Shown: positions 13,901 through 25,460 of the stretch, piece after piece
How positions within the stretch are numbered: position 1 is the first letter of the stretch
How the letters are laid out: each line of letters opens with the position of its first letter
Origin: Paratrimastix pyriformis
Lineage: Eukaryota; Preaxostyla; Paratrimastigidae
Reading direction: 5' to 3'
Assembly (NCBI GenBank): GCA_027972325.1
Contig: JAPMOS010000003.1
Location: forward strand, 869,001 to 933,000
DNA: 64,000 bases
Made by a program: the position numbers and the translations under genes
The notes under the pieces: model-generated
Databases searched by the model: none
The model's input: the letters and a program-made list of their open reading frames with translations, nothing else
Told to the model about the DNA's origin: nothing

Positions 13901-16900
13901 CCGCTTCGCCAGCAACAACGATGACCCGACCCGCGCCAAGGTGGGCGACACTGCCACGCTCCATTTCCTCCTGTCGGAACCCCTCAGCGTCGGGCCCTCG
14001 GTCACCATCGGGGCGCGAGCCGTCCCGGTGCTGAACAGCAGTGCCACCAACTTCACGGCCGCCCTCACGTTGGGTCCCGCCGACCCCGAGGGCCCCCTGG
14101 GGTTCGTCCTGGCCGGGTGCGTCGATCTCGCAGGCAACCCGCAGTCTCCCGCCGCTGTTGTTGTCGCCACGGACGGCCCTTCGGCCATCATTTTCGGTCT
14201 GGTCCCCCGGCCCCCGCACACTTTTCTCTCGGGTCTCGCGGCGACTGATTCGAGTCCTTTTTTTTTTCGCATTCCCAGACCGGACCCCGCCTACCCTGGA
14301 ACGGGTGCAATTCGTCTCGACCAACGCCGATCCGCTGGTGGCTGCCCTCGGGGACGCCCTCCAGCTGACCTTCACGGCCTCCGAGCCCCTCTCAGCTGGC
14401 GCCCCTCCCCTGGTGACCATCGCGGCCCACAACATCACTGCTGTCCCCGTGGTGGCGGCCGCAGGGCCCCTGAGGGCGAACGCGGGCTCGGTCTCCTGGA
14501 GCGCCACGTACATTGTCACTGACGCCGATCCCATGGGGCCACTGGGCTTTCTGATCCGCTCCGGGGTTGACCTGGCGGGGAACCCGCTGGCCCCCCGGGG
14601 CAACGCGACGCTGGGTCCTTCGGTCATCTTCTACGGTCCGTGCCGCCTCCTCTCCCTGTTCGCTGCCGGCGGATCTCCTTGGTTGGCGGCCTGATCGCCC
14701 CATCATGACTGCTTCTTGTGTGGTTTGTATCTGCAGGGAGCAGCTGCACCGCTGACCCCGAGTGCGCCAATGGAGGCATCTGCGTGGGCGACCTGGTCCG
14801 CTCGTGCGAATGTGCGGCCGGGTACAGCGGTCCCCGTTGCGAGACCTCCGAGGGCAACTGCACCGCCAACGCCGATTGCCAGCACGGGGGCGTCTGCGAG
14901 GGCTCCGCCCCAGAGCGAAGTTGCAACTGCACGTTGGGCTGGGGCGGGGCCCAGTGCGGGGCGGTGGTGGAAGACGTGTTCTACTGCCGCACCGACCCCG
15001 ACTGCCGGGAGGCGGGTGACTCCGGGGCCGCGTGTGCCGCCTTCCCCCAAACAGCCCAGGACGGCGGCCACACGGTTCGCGTGTGGACCTGCGTCTGCAG
15101 CCCCGGAGTATCGGGGGGCGGCATTCCGCCCGCCCCCTGCCGACCCACCACGCAGTACTCTTTCTGGGGCCTCTACATCGGAGGGCCGGTGGGCTTTTTG
15201 CTGGTGGCCCTGTGCCTCCTCATGGCCCTGCTGCTCCGTCGCCGCCGCAGGAAGCGAAAGGTCCGTCCCTGCCTTTCGCCTGCTCTTGCCGCAGGAGAAG
15301 AACTTCCCTCGCGTGGTTTGGTGACGGCCGACTCAGCCTGTTTTCGGTTCCTTGACCCCTCCCTCATCACCAGGAGAAGTTGCCCTTCGCCGGTGCGCGG
15401 ACCGCCGTCCAGGTCGCCGCCGTTGGGGTGGCCCAGGCTGTGCACGATCTCGAGAAGGCCTCGGCCGCGATCAAGCGAGCCGCCGGCCTGACGCCCCTCG
15501 CCATCCCCGCGGGGGCCTGGGAGGGAGCACAGGACTCCCCGACGGGCGGCTGCCGCCCCAAGGCGAGTTTTGCCGAGCCGCCTTCGCCTTACGACAGCCG
15601 CCACCCCGGCAACCGCGCCGCCGCCGCGCCGCCTGATGCCGCCGCCGTCACCAATCCCCTCTTCTCCGGAGGTCACCGCCAGGCCGAGGGGGAGCGCAGC
15701 AGCTGCCCCTCGGCAGACGAGGTCGAGTATGCCCGGGAGTCCCGGGCCGCCGGGATGGACACCTCGCGCAGCTCACGGAGCCGCGCCTCGAACACCGCCT
15801 CGGGCCGGCCCGGCGAGGGCGAGGAGGCCGGGACGGAGGGCAGCGAAGAGGACGCCGCGACCCCCGGCGACCTCCTCGCCAGCGCCCTCTTGGTCCGCGG
15901 TCGCCCTCAATCTCCGGCCGCACGGCGCGCGCGCCCACGCCCCTCGCGGGGCCGGAACGGTGACGCACAGGAGGCTCCGGCGTGCCGATCGGAGGCTCGG
16001 GTTGCCCCCGCGAGCCGTGTGAATACCGGAGAGGACGGGGCCTCAGGAGCGGCGGTTGCTGAGAATGAGGCCCTCGTGCTGCCCGGTGCCCCCCTGGTAG
16101 TCCATCCGGCCGCGGGCCTCGAGGACGCGGACAGTCTCAAGAAGGACAGCAGCACCGGGGGCCCGTTCTCGGCCAGGGGCGACGACGCCTCGTCTTCGGC
16201 CGGCCGGCCGGGCGGCTCTGACGCCACCACCCTGGGCGATCTGCTCAACCTGCTCCCCGCCGACCCCCGAGTCCCTCCATCCGCCCCTGTCGCAGGCCGC
16301 CCGCAGAAACCCGCACGGCCTTCGCGACCTCGGCCCGCCTCGTCCGCATCACCCGAAGCGATCCCGGTGCCCATCAGCCTCCCCCCGCCCGCCCCGCCGA
16401 CTCGCCGGCCGATCGAGAGCCCAGTCCCGCCGCCCAGCCCCGCCGAGGAGGCAACCGCGGACCGCTTCGTGACCACCGTCGCAGCGATGGGCCGGTCGTC
16501 CCGAGTCCGTCCCCGCACTCCCTCAGCCCCGCCCCGCCGCCACCCACCGCCTTCTCCTTCGCATTCACTCGCCTCATCCTCGTGTTCGTTCGCCTGGGGT
16601 GGCGGCGCTCGCGGGGGCGCAGCCTCTCTTCTCGCTGGTGGCCGAGCGGGTCGGCGCCGCGGAGGACGCCCGGACTGGCGCCGGGGCCACCCCTGGTGGC
16701 GACAGCCTCGCCTCCGGCCCGTCCGAAGGGGCGCTCCAGAGGGGGGTCAAGCCCCCCCTCCCTCCCGCCACCCCGACGGGCGGCACGGCGCTTCCCGAGG
16801 CCGGCGAGGGTCGTGCCCCGCCGCTCCACCCTCCCGGGCGGCCCCGGCCGCACCGCGGGTTGCCGGCCGAAGAGCCCGCAGCGAGTCCGATGGGGCCCCC

Positions 16901-19112
16901 GTCATCGCCTCGGCCCTCGGGGGGCGTCGCGGAGGCTGCGGCGGATGCCCGCGACGAGGGGCTGCTGGTGCCGACGGTCATGTCGCCGCACCTCTCCACC
17001 ACCCAGCTGGAGGCCCTCGTGCGGGCAGAGCAGCTGCAGGCGGCCGAGGCGGGGAGCCGCCTCCTCTCAGACGGCGCCTTCGCGTCTCCCTCTCTCGCGA
17101 CCGAGGAAACCCTTCCCATCCCAGCGGTGGGGCAGCTTCGGTGCGCCGCTCCGCTCACGCCGCCCCACGGCGATCCGACCACCTCGCGCCCATCGACCCC
17201 GCCCTCGCGCGTGGTTTCGGTGGAGTCTCTCGTCAGCCTGGTGCCCCACTCGGGAGCCGCAACCCCCACGGCTGCTCCGGCCACGGCGTCCCCCGCGCAG
17301 CCCGAGCCCGAGCCCACGGAGGAACTGGGGCTGGGGCACGTCAGCAGCACAGGCGTGCTGCCGTCTCTGCTTCCTGGGCTGGCCAGTTCGCCCCGCCTGT
17401 GCCGAGGCAACTCGCCTGGGGGCCCCGAGGCACCCGACAACCTCGGCCCCGCGCCCCGACCGCAGCCGCCCGTGGGGCCGCAGCTTGTGTCCTCGGGCCC
17501 CATGCCGGAGTCCATGCCGCCGGTTCCCATGTCGGACCCGACCCGCGGCGGCAAAGTGGGAGTTCCCAGGCACTCCGGTGGGCCCGCCGATGTGGACGCT
17601 CTCTCGACGGAACCCCCGATGGACCTTCCCGCCATGGCGCCGCAGGCCTCCCAATCCGGGGCCCCTCGCCCAACGACCGCCTGGGGCGCCACCCCGTCGG
17701 CCCTAGACGCCCCCGCTGGCCCCCCGTCGGCAGCCCCCCGGGAACCCACCCCGGCCGCGGCCTCTCCTCGGGGGGGTCCCACGGCCAGACGCACCCGGCC
17801 GGGACAGGCGATGGAGGGGGAAGAAGAGGTTGCCTCGCACCCGTTTGCCCCGCTGGCTGCCGTGGGCGGATCGGCATCACCGGGCCGCGGCTCCCCGTCG
17901 GCCGCGCCTCACACGCCATCTGGGAACGCTCCGCGGCCCGCCGCCGCCGCCGCCGCCGCCGCCGCGGCCCCGCCATTGGAATCCGGGATGGACGCCTCCC
18001 GGCCCGTGGCAGAGGCCCTCAGCCCTGCCGGCAGCTTGCTCGAGCTGGCGCCCGAGGCGGGGCCATCGCGCTTGGTGCCGCTCATCATGGCCATCTGCTC
18101 GGCCCCGCCCCCACCGCCACCGGCGCAGCCGCCGCCACTGCACCCGCTGACCTTCGCCCCGCCGCAGCTGATCTTAGCGCCGCCCACGGTCACCCCTCCC
18201 ACATCCCCGGACCACCCCCGAGCGGAGCCCGGCGCCCACCCGCTTGGCGGTGCCCCGCTGGCTTCCATCCCCCTCCGTCGGGGCGGCAGTCCCAGGGGTA
18301 CCGACAACCCGTTCGAGTTTGGCGGCGAGCGCCGTCGTGTCGACCTTCACCGGCAGGGGCCTGCCTCGACACACAGGCGCCGCCGCCGGGGGGCTGCGGC
18401 TCGTCCCAGTGAGACGGGCGACTCCTGTGGGCGGGCGGGCTGGGGCCCCGCCGACCAATCCACGACGTCCGCCTCGCTCGTGTCCTCCTTCGAGAACGAC
18501 GCCAGCGCCGAGGGACCCACGCTCCCACAGGAAGCGCTCCAGCACGAGGGCGGGAGGGGCGAGGACGCGCAGCCCGTCTCGCTGGCCGACCTGCCGTTCA
18601 ACGCCCCGCACTCGCCTCCGCCTCCGTCACACGACACGTCCCCGCCACCTGCACTCCTCTCTGTCCCCACTCCGCCCGCGGCCCCCCGCCCGCCCAGGGC
18701 TCGGCCAACGCACGCCCCGGCGCCGGCCATCCCAAATCCCCTCCCCGCGCCTGCCCCCCCTGATGCCGCTCCCCCAGCCTCCTCTGCCCCACCCGCTCCC
18801 CCACCCGCCCAGGACGACTTCCCCGAGGTCGGCGAGCTGTGCATTCTCGCGCCCGCCCTTGTCGACCATGCTCCTCTCATCGACCCCTTCGCCCCGCGCA
18901 TCCCCGCGTATCGGCGGGGTGGGCTCCCGCTGCCCCGCATGCGCCCCTCGTTCTTCGCCGACCAAGCCGAGGGCGCCGCCAGCCAAGTGACGGAGCCGGC
19001 CTTCCCCCAGCAGCCGCTCGAGTCCACGGCGCTCCTCCAAGGGTTCCATGGCCACCCTATTCCCCCAGGCGCACCCAAGCATCTACGCCCGTCGGGCGTT
19101 GCCCGTCGCTAG
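1..19112 (+). CDS. giant Ig-like/EGF surface adhesin-receptor, 5' incomplete
   Basis: The window opens inside an intron of this gene. Twenty-seven exons of 315-357 nt each encode one ~110-residue beta-sandwich repeat. Every repeat starts D-R-T-A-P, has the core A-K-x-G-D-T-V-T-V-T-F, then S-E-P-L, P-T-V-x-I-G, F-T-A-T, E-G-P-V-G-F and D-L-A-G-N-x-Q, the pattern of bacterial Ig-like repeats in large adhesins. Each domain exon starts and ends in phase 1: the terminal G joins AT or AC of the next exon to make the first Asp. After the last Ig exon come a Cys-rich/EGF exon with a transmembrane helix (14737-15260) and two tail exons (15374-16504 and 16623-19112, stop TAG). Type I topology is inferred: extracellular Ig stalk, EGF modules, helix, then a long cytosolic tail. 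The family is known in bacteria, so ancient transfer into a eukaryote is plausible. Surface attachment or prey recognition is inference. The start codon lies upstream of the window. Confidence 0.8.
4466..8995 (+). repeat. tandem cassette copy 2 (Ig exons A-B-C-D-B-C-E)
   Basis: Second copy, nearly identical to copy 1 in exons and introns. Exons: A 4678-5007, B 5380-5724, C 5904-6250, D 6949-7268, B 7433-7774, C 7963-8310, E 8663-8977. Two exons differ in length: C is 347 nt rather than 348 (a G is missing from the G run near 6171), and D is 320 nt rather than 324, with changes near 7048-7062 and 7257-7268. The reading frame is therefore interrupted here if the assembly is right. The intron 6251-6948 has an insertion of about 115 bp relative to copy 1 (about 6680-6820). 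TG tracts are at 5860-5901 and 7912-7959. Confidence 0.88.
8996..10233 (+). repeat. tandem cassette copy 3, truncated (exons A-B)
   Basis: Third copy, covering only exon A (9211-9540) and exon B (9889-10233). Identity with the other copies stops at the B exon's donor: the next intron (10234-10287) is a short pyrimidine-rich one unlike the GGTGGTGG-starting intron after other B exons. The break thus coincides with an exon end. Confidence 0.85.
10288..14635 (+). other. eleven further Ig exons, mostly unique
   Basis: Ig exons continue: 10288-10620, 10694-11032, 11200-11517, 11575-11901, 11957-12283, 12339-12665, 12721-13044, 13092-13412, 13490-13813, 13873-14196 and 14279-14635. All are multiples of three and phase 1-1. 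Introns here are short (47-180 bp) and lack the long simple repeats of the cassette. 12721-13044 is an almost perfect copy of cassette exon D, and 13490-13813 is a near copy of 11200-11517 except for its last ~40 nt. Two donors are GTTCGT and one is GTCAGT. Codon usage and intron style are more diverged than in the cassette, so this looks like the older part of the array. Confidence 0.82.
14737..15260 (+). other. EGF-like modules plus transmembrane exon of the adhesin
   Basis: This 524-nt exon enters in phase 1 and leaves in phase 0. It encodes two EGF-like modules with the C-x-N-G-G-x-C and C-x-C-x5-G-x2-C spacing (ending G-P-R-C-E and G-A-Q-C-G), then a further Cys-rich stretch (six cysteines from V-F-Y-C to A-P-C). 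A hydrophobic helix of about 22 residues (G-L-Y-I-G-G-P-V-G-F-L-L-V-A-L-C-L-L) is followed by R-R-R-R-R-K-R-K, a stop-transfer signal that puts the C-terminus in the cytosol. The donor is GTCCGT after AAG. Confidence 0.85.
15374..19112 (+). other. cytoplasmic tail exons of the adhesin
   Basis: Two exons, 15374-16504 and 16623-19112, separated by a 118-bp GTCCGT...GCAG intron that switches reading frame in phase 0. They encode about 1,200 residues rich in Pro, Ala, Ser, Gly and Arg, with a poly-Ala run (about 17938-17970) and P-P-P-P clusters. No known domain was recognised. An A-V-H-D-L-E-K-A segment just after the membrane could form a short helix. The tail looks disordered; a scaffold or signalling role is inference. 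Confidence 0.65.
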
Positions 19113-19328
19113 CATCTTCATTCATCTTCTCTTTTCCAACGGCTCTTTTTGTAATTGGGCCTTTGTTTTCCGGCTCGGTTCGTGTCTGCGTTGAGTGTGC
19201 TGTTTCATTTTCCGGCTCGGTTCGTGTGTGCTTGTATCCGTCCTTGTAAAAAAAGCCTGCGTGCCACACCACGGTTACCGTGGGTTTGACCGGCTCGCTC
19301 GGCGGCTCTGCAGCAGCGGGGTTCAGCG
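19113..19328. other. intergenic, adhesin 3' side / transporter 5' side
   Basis: AT-richer spacer. It holds a near-duplicated ~30-bp segment (TTTTCCGGCTCGGTTCGTGT at about 19167-19186 and again at about 19208-19227) and an A7 run. No gene or clear poly(A) signal is seen. Confidence 0.5.
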
Positions 19329-20584
19329 ATGGGGCAGACTCAGGAGAGGGCCAGGACCACCCTTTGGGAGACCACACGAACCATTACGGTGTGGTTTGTA
19401 TTTAACACCGCGCTCACCAACCTCAATAAAGCCGTCATGATGGTTGCGGATTTCAGGTCTTCTTCTCCATCTTCTCCGAGATTTTTGCGGAACTCTTCGA
19501 TTTTGGCTTTAGGGCCCCCATCACGATGACCCTGGCCCACGTGTCGTTCACCTTCCTGATGCTGTTTTTCACCTCCCATCTCTGCCCGCCCAAAGGGCCC
19601 CGGGTGAGCCTCGCCGCCCTGCCGGCCCACCAGCTGGCGCACTTTCTCTGGATCGTCTTCGTGCTCTCCTTCGTGGAGGTGCTGAGCCTCATCACGAGCA
19701 ACCTCGCGCTCATGGTCTGTCGAGGTCCCGCCGACCCGCGACCCGCCCCTTCCGCCCTCACCCTCACCCTCACCCTGGCCCTGGCCCTGGCCCTGGCCCT
19801 GGCCCTGGCTAGTACACCTCGGTGCCGCTGTACCAGATGCTGCGGAGCATCTCCCCGGGCAGCCAGGCGGTGATCTCGTACCTGGTCTTCGGCGAGCGCT
19901 ACTCGGCCGAGGCCGTGGCGGCCATCGGGGCCATGATCCTGTCCACGGGGCTCGCCTCGGCGGGGGATTTCTCCCGCTCGGGGGCCGGGGTGGCCCTGAC
20001 CCTCCTCTCGTGCGTCGTCGCCAACGTCCGCAACACCCTCGCCGACGCGTGGGTCAAGGAGCGGCCCCTCCGCTGGGCCCGGCCCGGCCGGCGGGCCCCC
20101 AAGGAGCCGCCCAGCCCCCTGCGGCCCATCCGCGACCTCGGCCTCAGGGGTCCGCCCCGCCCATGCCCCCCGCCCTGCCCTGCCATGCCATATGCCATGC
20201 CCTGCCATGCCATGCCATGCCATGCCCCTCGCCCTGCCCTGCCATGCCATGCCATGCCATGCCATGCCATGCCCCTGCCCTGCCCTGCCCTGCCATGCCC
20301 CTGCCCCTCGCCCTGCCCTGCCCTGCCCTGCCATGCCATGCCATGCCATGCCCCCCGCCCTGCCATGCCATGCCCCTGCCCTGCCCTGCCCTGCTATGCC
20401 CCTGCCCCTCGCCCTGCCCTGCCATGCCATGCCTTGCCATGCCCCCCGCCCTGCCATGCCATGCCATGCCCCCCGCCCTGCCATGCCATGCCATGCCCCC
20501 CGCCCTGCCCTGCCATGCCATGCCCCTCGTCCTGCCCAGCCGCCTGCCGAGCCTCATCGCCCGCCATCACCGACCTCGTGCCTG

Positions 20585-20643
<59 letters not shown>

Positions 20644-22051
20644 CCTGGGGCCCGTGCCTGGGCAGGGGAGAGCCGGGCCGAGGGTGCCGAGCGGGGCAGC
20701 AACCCGCTGCAGGACGTGCAGCTTGTGGCCTACCTGAAGGCGGCCATGTCGGCCCTCATGTCGGCCGGGCTGGCGGTGGGCCTGGGTGAGGGCCGCGTCC
20801 TGGCGGCGATGCCCGTCCGGCGGCCGGAGGCCCTGTGCGGCTTCCTGGTGGCGGGCAGCCTGGTGGCGGCCATCAGCAACACGGCCAACCTGTACGCCAT
20901 CCAGGCCACGTCCGCCGTCTACATGCAGGGTCCGCACCCCACGCCCCACGCCCCCACGCCCCCACGCCCCCACGCCCCCACGCCCCCGTGCCCCCATGCC
21001 ATGCCCCGCGTGCTGGGGTGGGGCTGGCGCAGTGATGACGGTGGCCAAGCACCTGGTGGCGACCCTGGTGGGGTACTTCCTCTTCGGGAAGACCCTCACA
21101 CGGTGGTTCTGGGTGGGCCTGGCCCTGGTGCTGCTCTCGGTGGCCTGGTTCAACTACGCCATCTACAAGCAGGCCCGCCGGGCGCCCCGGGGCGGGGGCA
21201 CGGGGGCCGCCGCCAAGGGGGCCCACCCGGGGGCCGACCCGCTGGCGGGCCTGTGCGGGCCCATGCCCACGGGCTCGCCGGCCCCCTTCGTGGTCATCGC
21301 CCAGAGCCCCGGCCCGCGGGGCGGCGAGGCACTGCTGCCGGCCTTCGAGGGGCGCCTCCAGGAGCGGCTGCCCTCGGGCTCGGACTCTGACGAGCAGCGG
21401 CCCCCGTCCCCCGGCCGGCCCGCCTCGGGGCCCCTGGGGGGGGCCGCATCCCCTCCGGGCCTGGACTCGGGCCTGGGGGCGCAGGCCTCCCACCGGGCGC
21501 CGCTCGGCCCGGAGGGGCAGCTGGGGGCGGGCACCCTGCCCCGGCTGGCCCAGACGGCCCCCGCGCCCCTCGGCTCGCCGCCCATGCGTCCCACACCCCG
21601 CGCCATCCGGGGCGGCGGCGGGGCCGGGGCTGGCCGCTCCTTCTTGTGCTCGGCCCGGGGGCTGCTGTGGGCGGAGGTGCTGACGGCCCTGCTGATGCTG
21701 GCCCTCTTCCTGGGCGTCGCCGTGGCCGTCCCCTGGCACGAGGCGGCCGCGCCCCGCCTGCTGCCGCTGCTCCACCCGCCCGCCCCCCGCCCGGGGCGCC
21801 CCGCAGCCGCATCGGGGCCCCTGTCGGCGCCCGCACCCACCGCCTCGGCTCCTCCCTCCCCCCCTTCGCCCTCGGCCCTCCCACCCACCCGCCCCTCTTC
21901 CCCCCCGGCCGGGTCCCACCCCCACCGCCCGCGCCCGCCATCCCCTGTCCTACCGGCAGTCGATCCGACCATACCTCCACACGACGGTGCCCCTGCCCCG
22001 ATTTCCCACAGACCTCACGTAACCACCGACGGCCCCCCGACGATATCCTGA
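19329..22051 (+). CDS. DMT/TPT-family (SLC35-like) transporter with long C-terminal extension
   Basis: Exons 19329-19456, 19513-19714, 19813-20149, 20666-20929 and 21033-22051 join in frame to 649 residues. The first ~360 residues match the triose-phosphate/nucleotide-sugar translocator fold: T-V-W-F-V-F-N-T-A-L-T-N-L-N-K in helix 1, L-T-L-x-H-like F-R-A-P-I-T-M-T-L-A-H, then N-L-A-L-M-Y-T-S-V-P-L-Y-Q-M-L-R-S, the paired EamA halves, and A-K-H-L-V-A-T-L-V-G-Y-F-L-F-G near the end. Such carriers exchange sugar phosphates or nucleotide sugars across Golgi, ER or plastid membranes; the substrate cannot be told. Beyond the core are ~290 Pro/Gly/Ala-rich residues with one extra hydrophobic helix (L-L-W-A-E-V-L-T-A-L-L-M-L-A-L-F), unusual for the family. 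Introns carry pentamer CCATG/CCTGC repeats and a (CT)n tract. Donors are GTCTTC, GTCTGT, GTCCGC and GTCCGC. Confidence 0.75.
20155..20641 (+). repeat. intronic CCATGCCCTG-type pentamer array and (CT)n
   Basis: Intron 20150-20665 of the transporter. About 370 bp (20160-20533) of interspersed CCATG and CCCTG/CCCCT pentamers is followed by pure CT dinucleotides at 20587-20641. Long reading frames across it on both strands are artefacts of the pentamer. Confidence 0.9.
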
Positions 22052-22396
22052 CGGGATGGACTGTTTCTTTTTTTTCCGATGGTTCTGGTTCCGTCATGTT
22101 TGTTTGTTGTCTTTTGCGGGTGTCGAGAGAAGAAGAAGGCACATTTCCCGGGTCGGTGCCGCAAAGGAGGGGAAAAGGCGATGCGAGCCCAGGCTGTTGG
22201 CGCTCTTCGTGTCATTGCCTCCTCGCGCTGGAGCTTCGGCAGGTTCTCCTGCTCAACCCGAGCACATCCGCCTCCCATGAACCGGGGGTCTCGGAGTTTG
22301 TCTGCGCCTCGCTTTTTCCTCCCAAACCCATCCTGTCCCACATAGTTCTTATATACATTCCCCAGACCCTTGAATGAGGGTGCTGGTCCGGGCCTC
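22052..22396. other. intergenic spacer
   Basis: 345 bp between the transporter stop and the next start codon. It has mixed composition with T-rich runs at 22066-22078. No gene was recognised; a promoter for the downstream gene must lie here. Confidence 0.5.
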
Positions 22397-25300
22397 ATGA
22401 CCGAGTCGACGCCAGGGTTTTATGTAGGGTTCCATAACCTGGCCAAGGACATCTTCCAGGAACCACTGGACACGATCAGCTTGCAGATCGAGGGGGCGCC
22501 GCACCAGCTGGCGATGGCGCCGATTTTCGTGCCGGCATCCTTCTGGGGCACCCTGTCCCCGGCCACCCTGACCCGGGCGGGACGCTGCCTGAGCGAGCTG
22601 CCGGGCGGGGTGGGGGCGATCCTGCAGCTGTGCCTGGTGGCCCGGGGCGTGGGCGAGGTGGCCCTCCGCCGGCTGGCCGAGGCGCTGGCCCGGCTGGCCC
22701 AGCTGCTCATGGGCTCGGCTGGTCCGCGCCCCAGCCCCACGGACTCTGCCCGCTCACGCCATCCTCACCCTCGAGCAGCCTCCCCGGCAGAGCGCCTCAC
22801 CCCTCCCTGTTGCCTGTCTGCCTGTCTGCCTGGCTGCCTGGCTGTCTGTCTGCCTGGCTGCCTGTCTGCCTGGCTGCCTGGCTGCCTGGCTGCCTGTCCG
22901 CCTGGCGGGCCTGGGCAGGGCTCTTCGGATACTGTCTGGAGCACTGGGACCGCCGGCTGCTCCCCGAGAAGACCTTCGCCTACCGATGGCTGGACCCCCT
23001 CATGCACTACGCCCAGGACAGTCAGCACGCTCCGCCCCGCCCCAGGCACCGCCACCGCCCCAGCGGCCCACCCAGGCGGCCCGGCCGCTCGCCCCCTCGC
23101 TGTCGCTCAGCGGCCCCTTGGCTCTGGTTTGCCCCGGTGGGCGGGGCGGGGGGCAGACTTCCAAGGGTTGATGCAGGGCAGCGCGGGGCTGTCCTTCGAT
23201 GGGGCCACCCCGCAGCTGCCCCTGGGGGGCGCCATACTGGCCGAGGCCCTCGAGGCCACGGCCGCCCTGGACACGGCCTACAGGGGCGCATATGCCCAGA
23301 TGACTGTCCGCCCCCTGCCCGGCCCCCCTGCCCAGCCCCCCCTGCCCGGCCCCCCCTGCCTGCCCGGCCCCCCCTGCCCGGCCCGGCTGTCGCCCCCAGC
23401 CTCCCGGAGCCGGGCCCGGCTCGGCCCACCAGGCAGCAGCCGGCCCTGTTCAACCCTTGACGGCTCTCCTCCGCCGCCCCTTTGGGGGGGCTGGGCCCGC
23501 GGGGATGGGGCATGGGGCATGGGGCATGGGGCATGGGGCATGGGGCATGGGGCATGGGGCATGGGGCATGGGGCATGGGGCATGGGGCATGGGGCATGGG
23601 GCATGGGGCATGGGGGCGACCGACCACCGCAGGAGGGCGGCCGGCTGTGCATCCCCTGCGGGTCGCTGCTCCTCCACCGGGGGGCCCTCGCCGCATGCAG
23701 CATGGCCGCGGCCCGTCCGTCGCTACCCCCCCCCCCCCCCCACCCCTCCTCCTCCTCCTCCTCCTCCTCCTCCTCCTCCTCGATCAACCCGCCGCCGCCT
23801 TTCCTGCGGCGCTGCATTTGGGCTCACCTTCCTTCCCTGCCGTGCGGGCGTTTGGGCTCGCCTTCCTTCCCCATGGGGCGGGGCGTGGGGTCAGAGCGCT
23901 GCGACGTCCTCGAAGTGTGTCGCTTCCGCGGCCGCATCCCCCGCGACCCCGGTCCGCACGGCGGCATGCCCTGTCCCCTTGCCCCCTTGCCCCCTTGCCC
24001 CTTGCGCCCCTTGCGCCCCTGCCTGCTCAGCCCGGCTCGAGGGCCACACACGCGACTGGGCGGGGCGTTGGTTCGGGCTGGGCTGGGCTGGGCTGGGCTG
24101 GGCTGGGCTGGGCTGGGCTGGGCTGGGCTGGGCTGGGCTGGGCTGGGCTGGGCTGGGCTGCAGGGGCCGGCCCTCAGGCCACCGTCGAGCAGATCTTCCT
24201 CCCCGCCCCGCCCGCCCCCGACGGCTCGCAGCCCTCCCCACGTCCGTCCGCTGCCCGGCGCCACCCCGGCCCGCTCCTCGCCCTGCCCCATGCTGGCCGC
24301 CCCCTTTTGCATGCCGCCCCCCTTTTGCATGCCGCCCCCCTTTTGCATGCCGGCCCTGCTGCTCATGCGGCTGATGATGTGCTGCCGGGTGTGCTGGGGT
24401 CTGCTGGGGCCACCTGCTGCTGCCGGTCGGGGGCCGGTGTCTTGGTGGGCGAGGGCAGTGCTGCTGGATGGGGCCCACTACCTGGTGGTGGCCACCCAGG
24501 GCCTCAGCATGCTGGCGCTGCTCCTCCTGCCGCGCTCCTCCCCGAAGGGTCCGCCGTCTTGCCCGCCGGCCACGTGGGGGCGGGGGCGGGGCGGGGGGCG
24601 GGGGCGGGGGCGGGGGCGGGGCGGGGGCGGGGGCGGGGGCAGGGGATGCCGAAACCGCGGTTGAGCGGGACCTGACCGGGTGTCGTCTCCTCTTCCCCGC
24701 GGGTGTCGTCTCCTCTCCCCCGCGGGTGTCGTCTCCTCTTCCCCGCGGGCCGATGGCCGGGGCGGGTGGGCGGGTTTCGGCGGATGGTGTGGGCAGGGCC
24801 CTGGACCCCTTCTACATGGAGGAATGCTCCGGCGCCCTGGCGCGCCTCCACCAGAACGGTCCGCCCGACCCTCCGGGCACCTGTGCCCTGGTGGCCATAC
24901 CGACCCCTGTGCCCTGGTGGCCATACCGACCCCTGTGCCCTGGTGGCCATACCGACCCCTGTGCCCTGGTGGCCATACCGACCCCTGTGCCCTGGTGGCC
25001 GTACCGACCCCTGTGCCATGGTGGCCATACCCCTGTGCCATGGTGGCCATACCCCTGTGCCATGGTGGCCATACCGACCCCTGTGCATGCGCTGACCCCC
25101 GGGTGCCGGTGCGGGTGCCGGGCCGCAGGATTCTTCGGGCGGCTGGACCTGCAGCTCGCCCAGCAGGGCCGCGCGCTGGGCCTCGAGGCGGCGGGGCCCC
25201 CGCACCAAGCCCCAGCCGCAGCGCCCCCGCAGTCCTCGTCCCGGCCCCTCGCCGCCGGCGGCAGCCTGAGCTACTTCGCCCTGCACCGCCAGCAGAGCGC

Positions 25301-25426
25301 CATCCTCGTGGAGCATCCCCTCATGCGCCCCTCATGCCCCCAGGCTCGCCAGCTCTGCGCTGCCCTGAGGCAGATCAGGGAGGGGCCCTTCATGGCCTGG
25401 GTCCGCCCTCCTCCCCCTCCCCTCCC

Positions 25427-25460
<34 letters not shown>

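Noticed and set aside
20144-20740. Several open frames on both strands over CCATG/CT repeats
   Set aside because: Repeat-driven artefacts; the region is an intron between two clear transporter exons.
24886-25085. Long open frames over the 26-bp minisatellite
   Set aside because: Open on both strands only because the unit lacks stops; it lies between two exons whose phases match across it.
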